Below, one piece after another: positions 25,680 through 35,576 of a stretch of DNA of 64,000 bases. The notes beneath the pieces are model-generated. The model ran no database searches. It was not told where the DNA came from and was given only the letters and a program-made list of their open reading frames with translations. The DNA comes from Desulforhopalus sp. IMCC35007. GTDB lineage: Bacteria; Desulfobacterota; Desulfobulbia; Desulfobulbales; Desulfocapsaceae. Position 1 is the stretch's first letter, and each line of letters begins with the position of its first letter. Both the position numbers and the translations under genes were made by a program. Where the stretch lies: assembly GCF_005116575.1 (NCBI RefSeq), contig NZ_SWCN01000003.1:124001-188000 (forward strand). The letters are read 5' to 3'.

Positions 25680-28220
25680 TCACATCATGTTTTCGGGGTC
25701 TACATCAAAACTTACGGTGCATTGTGTGGCAAGAAGGTCGCCCTGGGATGACCGGACAGCCAGGCACAGACCCCTCAATTCACCAGCGCCCTCCGCTTTG
25801 AGCAGTATCTGCCATCTGTAATTATCCTTGACCTTATCCAATGGGGAAGGGGCTGGCCCCAGCACTTCAATCTTGACATTATTTGCCCGAATGCATTTCC
25901 GACAGAATTGTGCCACGGAAAGAGTTGACTGCTGCACCTTCTTTTCCACCTTACCCTGAATTCTGATAAGTACCAGGCGAACATAGGGTGGAAAAGCTGG
26001 ATTTCTTCTGAGTCTCATTTCATGCTCAAAAAACTCAAGATACTGATGTTTTTTCGCATGCTGTATCGCGTAATGATCAGGACGAAGGGTCTGAATAATA
26101 ACCTCGCCCGGGAAATCCCCTCGACCAGCCCGTCCGGTCACCTGGGTAATGAGCTGAAAAGTACGCTCCGCGGCCTTGTAATCAGGCATACTCATACCAC
26201 CATCCGCCCAAACGACTCCAACCAGAGTAACATTGGGGAAATGATGTCCCTTCGCGATCATCTGCGTACCAATAAGGATATCAATATTTTTATCATGCAT
26301 GTCAGCCAGGACTTTTAAGAATTTTTTCCTGTCTGCTGCGGTATCGGAATCTAGCCGCATGACCCTGGCACCCGGGAGCAATGTTTTAAGCTCCTCCTCT
26401 ACTCTCTCTGTGCCAAACCCCGCTGGTGTAAGGTCGGTTGACCTGCAGTGCACACAAACAGTTTCAGCGGTTATTGTAAAGCCACAGTAATGACATACCA
26501 GCTGATTTTTGCCTTTATGCAGGGTAAGCGAGACATTGCAGTGGTTACATTGCACCGGATTACCACATTCCCTGCAGAGCAGAGCCGTTGAAAATCCTCT
26601 TCTGTTTAACAGGAGAACCGATTGCTTGCCTTCCCGTAAGGTCTGTTCGAGTTTTCCCAGCAACATTTCTTGAATTATTGCAGACCGGTTGTTTTTACCC
26701 TGCTGTTTTTTACTGAGATCTACAAGTGTGACCGTTGGTAAGGTTGAGCTTCCCACACGATTTTCCATGGAAAGCAAACTGTATTTTCCACTCCTGGCAT
26801 TTTCAAAACTTGTAATAGATGGTGTTGCAGAACCAAGGATTACGACACAGTTGTGATGTCTTGCCCGTAACACCGCAAGATCCCGACCATGATATCTAAA
26901 GCTGTCGTCCTGTTTGTAACTCGTGTCATGTTCTTCATCGACGATAATCAGACCCGGGTCTTTAAGCGGAGCAAAGATCGCTGAGCGTGCACCAATAACA
27001 ATCCTGGCCTGACCGCTCAGTGCAAGGAAATACTGATCATATTTTTCAGAACTACTGAGACCTGAATGCAGTAACACAACCAGATTATCAAATCTGGAGA
27101 GAAGGTGTGCCTCCAGCTGGGTTGCCAGGGCGATTTCAGGGACCAGAATGATAACATCCCTCCCCTCAGCAAGGGCAATCTCTGCAGATCGCAGATATAC
27201 CTCTGTTTTACCGCATCCGGTAACCCCGTGAAGCAGAAATGGTTTGAATTCTTTTGCCGTAATAGCCGGGCCAATTGCACTCAGGACTTGTTCCTGCTCG
27301 AAGGTCAAGGTCTCAGGTCTTGGATAAAACCGCAGTTGCTCTCCAAATGGGCTCCTGTACACCCGTTGACTGATCTTTTCCAACACACCTTGCCGTTCTA
27401 ACTGCTCAAGCGGTTTGGCTGCACCCAGATAGATCTTTCGAATATCTTTTACCGAGGCTGCCTGCCCACCATTTATCTCAAGGATTTCGAGGGTGGCGTG
27501 CAGTGCTTTGGCTTCTGATAATTTTACTTTTTTCCCAAGATGGCGGCTCAACCGGAGGCGGTACTGGTCAAAATCGAATTCTGGTCCGTCATTTTGCTCG
27601 GTTCCGGGAAGGTTCTTGTCCAACAAGCGGTAACAGATTTCTTTTTTTTCTTTTACACTGTCTTTTTTGATAAGGAGTCTTTCACTGAGGTACTTCTCTA
27701 CAATCAGTTTTTTTATCAGTTTTTTATCCCCCACAGACATTGAATGGAGGCCTTGCGACAGGCAGTACTCTCCATTTTCACACAACTCATCAAGCCAGGC
27801 GGGGGATGGTTTGTCACAATGGTCCCGAATAAGAGTAGCATCAACCTCAAGGGAGACTATTTTTTTTGATTTTGGTGCAAGGCCCCCGGGAAGCGCGGCC
27901 TTGATAACGAGACCAATTGGATATTGATAATAATCGGCTACCCACTTAAAAAAATCAGTAAAGTCTGCATGAAATAGAGAATACTCATCTAAAAACTTGA
28001 CGATAGGCCTGACAGTGAAATCAAGTTGTACCTCCCCTGCCTGGGTTACTGCTAAAACATAGCCCGTAACCATCTGTTTTCCAAGGGCGACGACTACCCG
28101 TCGCCCTATATATTTGTCTTTTTCATGACAGTCTGATTCTTTGTCAGGCGCAGTCTTTGGAAGGCTGTAGGTTAATGACTGAAAAAGAGGGACAGCAACT
28201 GCAACCTCCAGGTGGATCAT
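25680..28220 (-). CDS. priA: Primosomal protein N' (PriA helicase)
   Basis: PriA reloads the replisome at stalled forks. The 846-residue product has an N-terminal DNA-binding region, Walker A GVTGCGKT (332-339), the DEEH box near 426, and a zinc-binding segment with cysteines in CRECG, CNHC, CHYCG and CVHC around 555-605 that distinguish PriA from other helicases. Length is about 110 residues above E. coli because of inserts between the DNA-binding and helicase domains. It overlaps galU by ATGA, so it is the second gene of a galU-priA unit. The region before it contains no obvious terminator. Confidence 0.94.
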   Translation of the reverse strand: MIHLEVAVAVPLFQSLTYSLPKTAPDKESDCHEKDKYIGRRVVVALGKQMVTGYVLAVTQAGEVQLDFTVRPIVKFLDEYSLFHADFTDFFKWVADYYQYPIGLVIKAALPGGLAPKSKKIVSLEVDATLIRDHCDKPSPAWLDELCENGEYCLSQGLHSMSVGDKKLIKKLIVEKYLSERLLIKKDSVKEKKEICYRLLDKNLPGTEQNDGPEFDFDQYRLRLSRHLGKKVKLSEAKALHATLEILEINGGQAASVKDIRKIYLGAAKPLEQLERQGVLEKISQRVYRSPFGEQLRFYPRPETLTFEQEQVLSAIGPAITAKEFKPFLLHGVTGCGKTEVYLRSAEIALAEGRDVIILVPEIALATQLEAHLLSRFDNLVVLLHSGLSSSEKYDQYFLALSGQARIVIGARSAIFAPLKDPGLIIVDEEHDTSYKQDDSFRYHGRDLAVLRARHHNCVVILGSATPSITSFENARSGKYSLLSMENRVGSSTLPTVTLVDLSKKQQGKNNRSAIIQEMLLGKLEQTLREGKQSVLLLNRRGFSTALLCRECGNPVQCNHCNVSLTLHKGKNQLVCHYCGFTITAETVCVHCRSTDLTPAGFGTERVEEELKTLLPGARVMRLDSDTAADRKKFLKVLADMHDKNIDILIGTQMIAKGHHFPNVTLVGVVWADGGMSMPDYKAAERTFQLITQVTGRAGRGDFPGEVIIQTLRPDHYAIQHAKKHQYLEFFEHEMRLRRNPAFPPYVRLVLIRIQGKVEKKVQQSTLSVAQFCRKCIRANNVKIEVLGPAPSPLDKVKDNYRWQILLKAEGAGELRGLCLAVRSSQGDLLATQCTVSFDVDPENMM

Positions 28221-29092
28221 AAAGAGGCCGCCACCTCTTTAATATGCTCTTTGAGCTGCGATCCAAGCACCTGATGGCGTATGCCATAGGCTATGATTGC
28301 CTTAAGATAGCCCATTTTATCTCCTGCATCGTACCTGACCCCTTCAAATTCACATGCATACATCCCACGTTTATTGGTAAGGGCAAGGAGTGCATCGGTC
28401 AGCTGGATTTCTCCGCCGTGGCCAGGGGTGGTTTTACCGAGAATTCCAAAAATTTCCGGCATAAGGATGTAGCGGCCAATAATTGCCATATCAGAATCAG
28501 TCGTGCCGGGTGCTGGTTTTTCGACCATTCGTGTAACCTTTACTGTGTTTGCGCGGCCATTAGGAACACCCTCAACGATACCATACTGATGGGTCTGATC
28601 AGCAGGAACCCGTTGTATGGCCACAATGGATTCCCCAACCTCGTCGTAGAGATCGATAAGTTGCCTGGCGCAAGGCTTTTGACTGAGAACAAGGTCGTCA
28701 CCTAAAAGAACCATGAACGGTTCATCACCAACAACATGGCGGGCAGTCCAGATTGCATGACCAAGCCCAAGTGGCTTTTTTTGACGAACAGAGACAATAT
28801 CAATGAGATTTGAAATATTATTCAACTCTTCTCCAAGAATTGTCTTATTTTTTTCCTTCAACACCGAATCAAGGTGGAAATTATAGTCAAAATGGTTTTC
28901 TATGGCGGATTTACCTTCGCTGGTCACAAAAATAATCTGATCTATTCCTGATGCAACGACTTCTTCTACAATATACTGTATAGTAGGACGATCGACGATG
29001 GTGAGCATTTCTTTCGGAATTGCCTTGGTTGCCGGAAGAAAACGTGTCCCAAGCCCTGCAACCGGAATGACTGCCTTACGAACTTTTTTCAT
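28217..29092 (-). CDS. galU: UTP-glucose-1-phosphate uridylyltransferase
   Basis: GalU makes UDP-glucose for LPS, exopolysaccharide or glycogen-related routes. The 291-residue product has IPVAGLGTRFLPATKAIPKEML, the nucleotidyltransferase signature, then MVLLGDDLV and RYILMPEIFGIL segments. It lies upstream of priA with a 4-nt overlap. A phosphohexomutase at 51876, kdsB at 37947 and glycosyltransferases at 43994 could use or supply related sugar phosphates. Confidence 0.95.
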   Translation of the reverse strand: MKKVRKAVIPVAGLGTRFLPATKAIPKEMLTIVDRPTIQYIVEEVVASGIDQIIFVTSEGKSAIENHFDYNFHLDSVLKEKNKTILGEELNNISNLIDIVSVRQKKPLGLGHAIWTARHVVGDEPFMVLLGDDLVLSQKPCARQLIDLYDEVGESIVAIQRVPADQTHQYGIVEGVPNGRANTVKVTRMVEKPAPGTTDSDMAIIGRYILMPEIFGILGKTTPGHGGEIQLTDALLALTNKRGMYACEFEGVRYDAGDKMGYLKAIIAYGIRHQVLGSQLKEHIKEVAASL

Positions 29093-29199
29093 TAGATCCT
29101 CTGCTTATATATAAGAAAATAAAGCTGTGTTTTATCCTTCTGCCTAACTTCTGAAGGAGATTTAACATACTTTTTTTATGACATCTATTTATTAATTAC

Positions 29200-32100
29200 A
29201 TGAATGTTCACTACCCTGACAATTTACCAGTATCTCAAGAAAAAGACCGAATAATTGAGACAATCAGAAAGCATCAGGTGGTTATTTTAGCTGGAGACAC
29301 CGGCTCTGGTAAAACGACCCAGCTCCCCAAGATGTGCCTTGAGGCATTTCCAGAAAAGACGGGTATCATTGGCTGTACCCAGCCAAGGCGTATTGCGACG
29401 ACCTCGGTTTCCACCAGGGTTGCGGAAGAACTCGGCTGCACAGATGATACTGTTGCCTACAAAATCCGGTTTCATGACACAACTGGGCCTGGCACCAAAA
29501 TCAAATTCATGACTGACGGGGTCCTGCTCGCGGAGACCCGTAACGATCCACATCTTGAGCGATACGGTGTCATCATAGTTGATGAAGCCCATGAAAGAAG
29601 CCTGAATATAGACTTTATCCTCGGATATCTCAAGCAACTGCTCCATCGTCGGCCTGATTTGAAAGTAATTATAACATCCGCCACCATAGACACCAAGGCC
29701 TTTTCAAAACACTTTGGTAATGCACCGATCATCACTGTTTCAGGCCGTACCTATCCTGTCACTATTGATTACCGGCCCCCCGAGGACACAAGCTCTGTAG
29801 GTAAAGACAACATCGTCGAACATTGTGTGGAGGTTGTTCAAGATCTGGTCGCCAAACGACCTCAGGGCGACATTCTCGTTTTTCTCCCCACGGAAAGAGA
29901 TATCAGAGAGTGCTGCAAACTTCTCGAGAGTTCTTTACATGGGGTAACAATTTTACAGCTCTTTGGTCGTCTGGCATCCGGCGATCAGAAGAAAATATTT
30001 CAACACAGTGGACATCTGAAGATCATTGTTGCCACAAATGTCGCCGAAACGTCACTTACCGTACCGGGAATCAGGTACGTCATCGACAGCGGACTGGCAA
30101 GAATATCCAGCTATAATGTGCGGGCAAAGACCACCAGTTTACCGGTAAGTCGTATTTCACAGGCAAGTTGTGACCAGAGGAAGGGGCGCTGTGGCCGGAT
30201 TGGACCTGGCCTATGCATTCGTCTCTACTCCGAGGATGATTATAACAGCAGAGATATCTTTACTGTTCCGGAAATTAAACGCTCTAATCTTGCGGAAGTC
30301 ATCCTTCAGATGATTTCACTCAAGCTTGGCGCCCCTGTAGATTTTCCCTTTATTGATCCACCCTACAAAAATGCGATCAGTGAAGGTTACAGGCTTTTAA
30401 CAGAACTCGGAGCCATAGGTCGGGACAAGAGCCTTACCCCCCGAGGAAAAGTCATGGCGGATCTTCCCATTGATCCATGTATCGCCAGAATAATAATAGA
30501 GGCAAACGACAACAATTGCCTCAAAGAGATAACCATTATCTCAGCGGCTCTTGCAATCCAGGACCCGAGAATGCGACCTGCGGAACTGGAAAATGAAGCG
30601 GATCAGGCCCACAGTGCATTTGCACATCAACATTCCGATTTTTCCACCTTGCTCAATATCTGGCAGAGTTTTCATGACAGTAATGAGACTAAAAGATCAT
30701 GGTCTTTTCTAAAAAAATTCTGCAAGACGAACTATCTCTCATTTCAAAGAATGCGGGAGTGGTTTGATTTACACGAACAACTTTCACGCATTATCTCAAA
30801 ACGCAAGCAATTCAGTTTCAACGACAATACTGCAGGTTACGAGCAGATCCATAAATCACTCCTTTCGGGATTCCTGCGCAATCTTGCCAAGAAAAAAGAG
30901 GGAAAAATCTATCAGGGAACCCATAATAAGGAGTTCATGATCTTTCCTGGTTCTGGACAGTTTAATAAAAATAATGAATGGGTGCTCTGTGGATCTTTTA
31001 TTGAAACCAACCGGTTATATGCAATCAATGTAGCCTCTATCTCGCTGGAGTGGATTGAACCGGTTGCAGGAATGCTCTGCAAATACGCATGGAGCAATCC
31101 TCACTGGAAGAAGAAATCGGGGACCGTCGTCGCCGAAGAAACTGTTTCACTCTTTGGACTGTTTCTGCATTCAGGTCGACTTGTTAATTTTCCGCAGCGA
31201 AGTTCCAAAAACATCAAAGAAGCCCGGGACATTTTTATCCACAGTGCTCTGGTTGAAGGTGAATTAAACGGTAACTACATGTTTTTGAAAAAAAATCTAA
31301 ACCGGATTAACGCCTGGAAACAATCCGAAGAAAAACTGCGGGTCAGAAATATTGTAGCAGAAGATTTCAATTTCTTTAAATTTTACGACTCTGCTCTACC
31401 TGATTATGTCTGTGATCAGCCAAGTCTCAATCGTTTTCTCAAAAAACAAAAAAATCCAGCTCGGTTGCTCATGAGCGACGAGGACATCGTCATGAGAAGC
31501 CTGGATGAGAACGAACTTGCGGATTTTCCACAAACCATGCAGATTGGCAGTATAGCCGTTGCAATTGAATATAATTTTACCCCCGGTGATGAAAGTGATG
31601 GTGTGACCTTTCGCCTGCCAATTGGTATTGCGACAACAGCTGCTCCTGAAAGATTTGACTGGCTTGTACCTGGCCTTTTTCGAGAAAAACTGCTTTTTCT
31701 TCTCAAGGCACTGCCCAAAAGTCTCAGAAAAAAACTGGTGCCGGTCAGTGATTCCGTCAACCGTATCCTTGATGACCTCGAGTTTGGTTCAGGGACTCTC
31801 TACCCCAAATTAGAGAGTTCTATCCTTAAATTATTTGGCTTTCAGATCAACAGATCAGATTGGCCTTCGGATCTTCCCCTCCACATCACCCCTCGATTTG
31901 TTCTCATAGACGAGAAGGGCCAGGAATGTTTTAACGGCAGGAACCTTAGGGCTTTAATAGAAACATCCCACGAAAAACAAACCCGACATAAGGTAAGTCG
32001 GCAATCGACAGAACCCAACAAAGCGCTCAGCAGATGGAATAATACAGAACACACCACCTGGAATTTCAAAGGTCTACCACAGGAAGTCACTCTAAGAGAC

Positions 32101-32955
32101 AGAGAGGGGACAGCGATTGAAATACTCTACCCCGCACTACAGGCTCAACCGGAGAAAGGGTCAGTGAAAATTATCTTTATTGCGGATTATCGTAAAGCTC
32201 AAACCATTAACGTACAGGGACATCTTCTGCTTTTCCGATTGCAGTTCACAGAGCCTTACAAGGCTTTAAAAAAGCTCTGTACAACGATCCTCTCCGGCCC
32301 TTCCACTCTGCAACTTATGTCACTTGCATCAAGTAAGAAAGAATTAACCGATTTATTTCTCGACTTTATTCTAACCGGCCTCTTTCCAGATGTTGGCAAT
32401 GGAATCATTACCGAGGAACAATTTCAGCAGCACATAGGTGAAGTAAAAGAGGCTGGATTTTTTAAAAAAGGACAGGAAATTGCCCAGTCGACAATGACCC
32501 TGTTGCGACAACGCCGTGAGGTCGCAAGCGCCATAGAAGAGACCTACAGCAAAAGTCGCCAAAAAGGGCACAGACTCCCTACATCTCAGGATGAATTTTA
32601 TGAAGCCCTTGAAGCAGTTTTTCCCTTATCTTTTTTAAAAGACAAGGTGGCCTTTGAGCCCCAGGCTACTGAGAGGTATCTCCGAGGATTAATGGTACGT
32701 CTGGAACGATTTTATGTCGATCCAGAAAAGGACCGTCAAAAAGCACTGCAGCTTACCCCTTACCTCAATCAGCTTGATGAAGTAAAGTCGAGAAAAACTG
32801 TTCTTTCTCCAGAGGCGAGAAAGGAGATAGAGCACTTTCAGACGATGATAAATGAATACCGACTGGTACTTTTTTCTCCGGAAATCAGAGGTATCATGTC
32901 TGTTTCACAAAAAAAACTTAACGCTCAATGGAAGGCAGTACAATCTTTGTGCTGA
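29200..32955 (+). CDS. hrpA: ATP-dependent RNA helicase HrpA
   Basis: HrpA is a DEAH-box RNA helicase; in E. coli it helps to rescue stalled ribosomes. The 1251-residue product has GDTGSGKTTQLPK near 33, DEAH within DEAHERS near 128, SATIDTK (motif III), TNVAETSLTVPGIRYVIDSG, and QRKGRCGRIGPG (motif VI). The C-terminal half contains the HA2, OB-like and DUF3418 regions typical of HrpA rather than of HrpB. It stands divergent from galU, with a 107-nt intergenic region, and is followed by a mini-ORF 9 nt away. Confidence 0.95.
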   Translation: MNVHYPDNLPVSQEKDRIIETIRKHQVVILAGDTGSGKTTQLPKMCLEAFPEKTGIIGCTQPRRIATTSVSTRVAEELGCTDDTVAYKIRFHDTTGPGTKIKFMTDGVLLAETRNDPHLERYGVIIVDEAHERSLNIDFILGYLKQLLHRRPDLKVIITSATIDTKAFSKHFGNAPIITVSGRTYPVTIDYRPPEDTSSVGKDNIVEHCVEVVQDLVAKRPQGDILVFLPTERDIRECCKLLESSLHGVTILQLFGRLASGDQKKIFQHSGHLKIIVATNVAETSLTVPGIRYVIDSGLARISSYNVRAKTTSLPVSRISQASCDQRKGRCGRIGPGLCIRLYSEDDYNSRDIFTVPEIKRSNLAEVILQMISLKLGAPVDFPFIDPPYKNAISEGYRLLTELGAIGRDKSLTPRGKVMADLPIDPCIARIIIEANDNNCLKEITIISAALAIQDPRMRPAELENEADQAHSAFAHQHSDFSTLLNIWQSFHDSNETKRSWSFLKKFCKTNYLSFQRMREWFDLHEQLSRIISKRKQFSFNDNTAGYEQIHKSLLSGFLRNLAKKKEGKIYQGTHNKEFMIFPGSGQFNKNNEWVLCGSFIETNRLYAINVASISLEWIEPVAGMLCKYAWSNPHWKKKSGTVVAEETVSLFGLFLHSGRLVNFPQRSSKNIKEARDIFIHSALVEGELNGNYMFLKKNLNRINAWKQSEEKLRVRNIVAEDFNFFKFYDSALPDYVCDQPSLNRFLKKQKNPARLLMSDEDIVMRSLDENELADFPQTMQIGSIAVAIEYNFTPGDESDGVTFRLPIGIATTAAPERFDWLVPGLFREKLLFLLKALPKSLRKKLVPVSDSVNRILDDLEFGSGTLYPKLESSILKLFGFQINRSDWPSDLPLHITPRFVLIDEKGQECFNGRNLRALIETSHEKQTRHKVSRQSTEPNKALSRWNNTEHTTWNFKGLPQEVTLRDREGTAIEILYPALQAQPEKGSVKIIFIADYRKAQTINVQGHLLLFRLQFTEPYKALKKLCTTILSGPSTLQLMSLASSKKELTDLFLDFILTGLFPDVGNGIITEEQFQQHIGEVKEAGFFKKGQEIAQSTMTLLRQRREVASAIEETYSKSRQKGHRLPTSQDEFYEALEAVFPLSFLKDKVAFEPQATERYLRGLMVRLERFYVDPEKDRQKALQLTPYLNQLDEVKSRKTVLSPEARKEIEHFQTMINEYRLVLFSPEIRGIMSVSQKKLNAQWKAVQSLC

Positions 32956-32964
32956 GAGGAGGTT

Positions 32965-33102
32965 ATGAATAAAGTTTCAATCGGGGTGCTTCTCTGCCTG
33001 TCAGGTCTGATCCTACTTCACTGGAACCAGGCTTTTGCGGGGGTGCCCGTCTTTATGGCGGGAATTCTGGTGATGAATGGCGGGAGCTGGAGGCGTAAAT
33101 AG
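32965..33102 (+). CDS. 45-residue small membrane protein
   Basis: This gene is too short for ordinary gene lists. It encodes 45 residues: a 4-residue basic N-terminus, a hydrophobic segment (5-18), a short polar turn around HWNQ, and a second hydrophobic segment (24-37) ending in NGGSWRRK. A very strong AGGAGG lies 4 nt before the ATG, and it starts just 9 nt after hrpA stops, so it is probably co-translated with it. Two membrane hairpins with a basic C-terminus are predicted. I do not recognise the family. Confidence 0.65.
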   Translation: MNKVSIGVLLCLSGLILLHWNQAFAGVPVFMAGILVMNGGSWRRK

Positions 33103-33178
33103 TGTTATACCTAAATAATAGACTAACATGATAAAATAACTAAAAGTATCTTCTCGTGTTTGAGATGTGAAATTTAGG

Positions 33179-35170
33179 CTATACGTACAAAACGCTGTTC
33201 ACAATATGCCTAAGACTATCCATTGAATACGGTTTCGACAGGCTATTGGCAAAGCCATATTCCTGACAATTCTCAATGATCGGATCCAGTATAGTTCCGC
33301 TCATTGCAATGACCTGGAGAGATGGGACAAGCTGTTTGAAAATCCGGCAACAGTCAACCGGAGACTCCTGGTTCAGGCCCGATATGTCGAGAATCACAAG
33401 AGACGGCGGCTTACTCTCATGGACTTGTTTTTGTAATTCCAGGGTTGCCTCACAACTGTTTGCAACGCCTGTAACTTCAAATCCAAGATACGTCAACATA
33501 ATTGTTCCGATTTCACGCATCTGATAATCTGGATCAATGAGCAGAACCGATCTTTGCGGCTCAGCTTGGGACAATCCCTGAGACATTTCACCCGTCTGCA
33601 AAAAAACAGGTAAATAAAGTGACACGACGGTACCATGCCCTTCTGTTGAGCTTACAACGATATGGCCGCCATGGTTTCTCAGGGTCGCGTAAACGATGGT
33701 CAGACCAAGTCCCATCCCTTTGACAATGCCTCTTTCCTTGGTGGAATAATAAGGGTCGAACACCTTAAACAGGGATTCCTTGTCTATACCTTTTCCGGAA
33801 TCTTTAATTTCAATCTTGCCATAGGAACCAGCGGGGATATATTGTCCTGAAATCAGCTCCGGTTTTGTTAAGGTAACTTTCGAAACATTTATCCATATCT
33901 TCCCGTTATCAGATGATTCCTGTGCGTTTTGTAAAACATTTTCAATTGCCACACGAATTTCCTCAGAATCCATACTGACAACACAATCCGTCGTGTTAAG
34001 CAAGAGGTCATACTCCCCTCCGTTTTTCTGAAAATATGTATAGGCTATGGTTTCAACGGTTGTATGGAGACTCTTTTCTTTACGGCTAACGATTCCAAAA
34101 TTAGAAAAACAAGAGATTTGTCGAGTCAGATCAACTGCGATAAGTGCGGCTTTTCTCGCCTGCTCGATGAGTTTCATTGTGACTTCAAAATCATTTCTTT
34201 TATTTGCTATAGAAACAATATCAAGATTCCCGCAAATTACTGTGAGCAGATTATTGAAATCATGAGCCATGCCACCTGCCATGCAACTCATTGCATCCAT
34301 TTTTTTTGCGAGTTTTATAGCATCATCAAGTTCTTTGCTATATTGCTCCGCTTTAAACTGACGGGTAATGTCACGAAAAATGCAAAGTCCAAATATCGAT
34401 TCGTTTTCAACAACGGGCAGAAGTGATGCAGTAACGATTCTATCATTTATAGAGAGAGGGTTATCCTCATAAATATGAAACGGTTTCAGCCCCCCACCCA
34501 GCAATTCATTTTCTACCCAACGATTAATATCCGCCTCAAAATAACCCCAATCCCGTGCTTTACATAATTTAGCACCTGTGAGCATTTCTTCCCGGCGGTT
34601 AAGAATCTGACAGGCCGAGGTATTTACACTGACAATTTTTCCATCCTGGGTAATTTCCAGGATACCTTCACTCAGGTTTGAGAGTATCTCTTTGTGGTGT
34701 TTCTGCTCCAGCAGCAGTTCGGCTGCGACTTTAGAAGATTTTAAACCTTTTGGAATCCGGGGAGAGGAGTTCTGAGGATTACCGCCGTTCACGCTCCGGT
34801 GCTTATACGCCTCAAGAGCCCCTTGAAGTTCCAATCGTATTTCTTTGAGATTGCCTTTGGCAATACAAAGATCGCATTCGACTTCTTTTTGTATCCGCTC
34901 TCTATCCTCAACCACAATGGCAGATAGAACGACAATGAAAACATCGGCATATTTTGCCGAACTGCGGACAACACGACAGAGTTGCTCGCCACTGACCCTT
35001 GGCATGATGAGATCAGTAAACAGTATGTCCGGAATGAACCCGTCTAGAATTTCCAGTGCCTCAAGCCCCGTTCCAGCACTACGAACCTCACAGCCTTCCT
35101 GATCAAGAATTGTAGAGATCGCCTGCAGAAGTACAGGATTATTATCAACCGCCAGAACCTTTGTTTTCAT
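33179..35170 (-). CDS. Hybrid sensor histidine kinase (REC-PAS-HK-REC)
   Basis: I start at the ATG at 35170 (663 residues), which has GGGGAAG upstream; an upstream in-frame ATG adds 13 residues. Domain order: N-terminal receiver (Asp53 in FTDLIMP) to about 120; PAS domain about 158-275; kinase dimerisation region with phospho-His303 in GGMAHDFNNLL; HATPase with N box (about 411-417), G1 DSGKGID and G2 GMGLGLTIVY; C-terminal receiver 540-663 with Asp595 and Lys646. No membrane segment is present, so it is cytoplasmic. The response regulator just upstream (35191-35559) is its probable partner. Input is unknown. Confidence 0.9.
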   Translation of the reverse strand: MKTKVLAVDNNPVLLQAISTILDQEGCEVRSAGTGLEALEILDGFIPDILFTDLIMPRVSGEQLCRVVRSSAKYADVFIVVLSAIVVEDRERIQKEVECDLCIAKGNLKEIRLELQGALEAYKHRSVNGGNPQNSSPRIPKGLKSSKVAAELLLEQKHHKEILSNLSEGILEITQDGKIVSVNTSACQILNRREEMLTGAKLCKARDWGYFEADINRWVENELLGGGLKPFHIYEDNPLSINDRIVTASLLPVVENESIFGLCIFRDITRQFKAEQYSKELDDAIKLAKKMDAMSCMAGGMAHDFNNLLTVICGNLDIVSIANKRNDFEVTMKLIEQARKAALIAVDLTRQISCFSNFGIVSRKEKSLHTTVETIAYTYFQKNGGEYDLLLNTTDCVVSMDSEEIRVAIENVLQNAQESSDNGKIWINVSKVTLTKPELISGQYIPAGSYGKIEIKDSGKGIDKESLFKVFDPYYSTKERGIVKGMGLGLTIVYATLRNHGGHIVVSSTEGHGTVVSLYLPVFLQTGEMSQGLSQAEPQRSVLLIDPDYQMREIGTIMLTYLGFEVTGVANSCEATLELQKQVHESKPPSLVILDISGLNQESPVDCCRIFKQLVPSLQVIAMSGTILDPIIENCQEYGFANSLSKPYSMDSLRHIVNSVLYV

Positions 35171-35190
35171 ATCTTCCCCTTGAGCCACCG

Positions 35191-35559
35191 TTATTTGACC
35201 TCTCTCCATTCCTGAATGGTTTCAATCATGAGTCTCATATCTATGGGTTTTGTGAAAATCCGCCAGGCTCCGAGATGTTCTGCAACACTGAGATAGGAGT
35301 CAGGGCCTATCTTCCCGCCGCCGGAAATTGCGATAATGCCGATATCGGGAAATTCATGTTTCACCTGGGTGATTGTCTCAATTCCTTCCTGAACCGGCAT
35401 GATCAGATCACAGATGAGGAGATCGATTTCAGAGCTTCTCAGTATCCGCATTCCTTCCAGACCGTTTTCGGCCTCAAAAACCTCATACCCCTCTCTCTCA
35501 AGCCAGAGTCGAAACAGATTTCTAATGCGAGAATCATCATCAATAATGAGAATTTTCAT
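35191..35559 (-). CDS. Single-domain response regulator
   Basis: The 122-residue product is a bare receiver: acidic IDDD at 6-9, phospho-acceptor Asp51 in LLICDLIMP, Thr/Ser and Lys sites in IIAISGGGKIG and IFTKPI. There is no output domain, as in Spo0F- or CheY-like relay proteins. An in-frame TTG at 35580 would overlap the yvcK-like stop (TTGA); I prefer the ATG because it begins at the canonical receiver start MKILIIDDD. It lies between the YvcK-like gene and the hybrid kinase in a minus-strand series. Confidence 0.85.
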   Translation of the reverse strand: MKILIIDDDSRIRNLFRLWLEREGYEVFEAENGLEGMRILRSSEIDLLICDLIMPVQEGIETITQVKHEFPDIGIIAISGGGKIGPDSYLSVAEHLGAWRIFTKPIDMRLMIETIQEWREVK

Positions 35560-35576
35560 TTTAATTGTCCGTTTGT

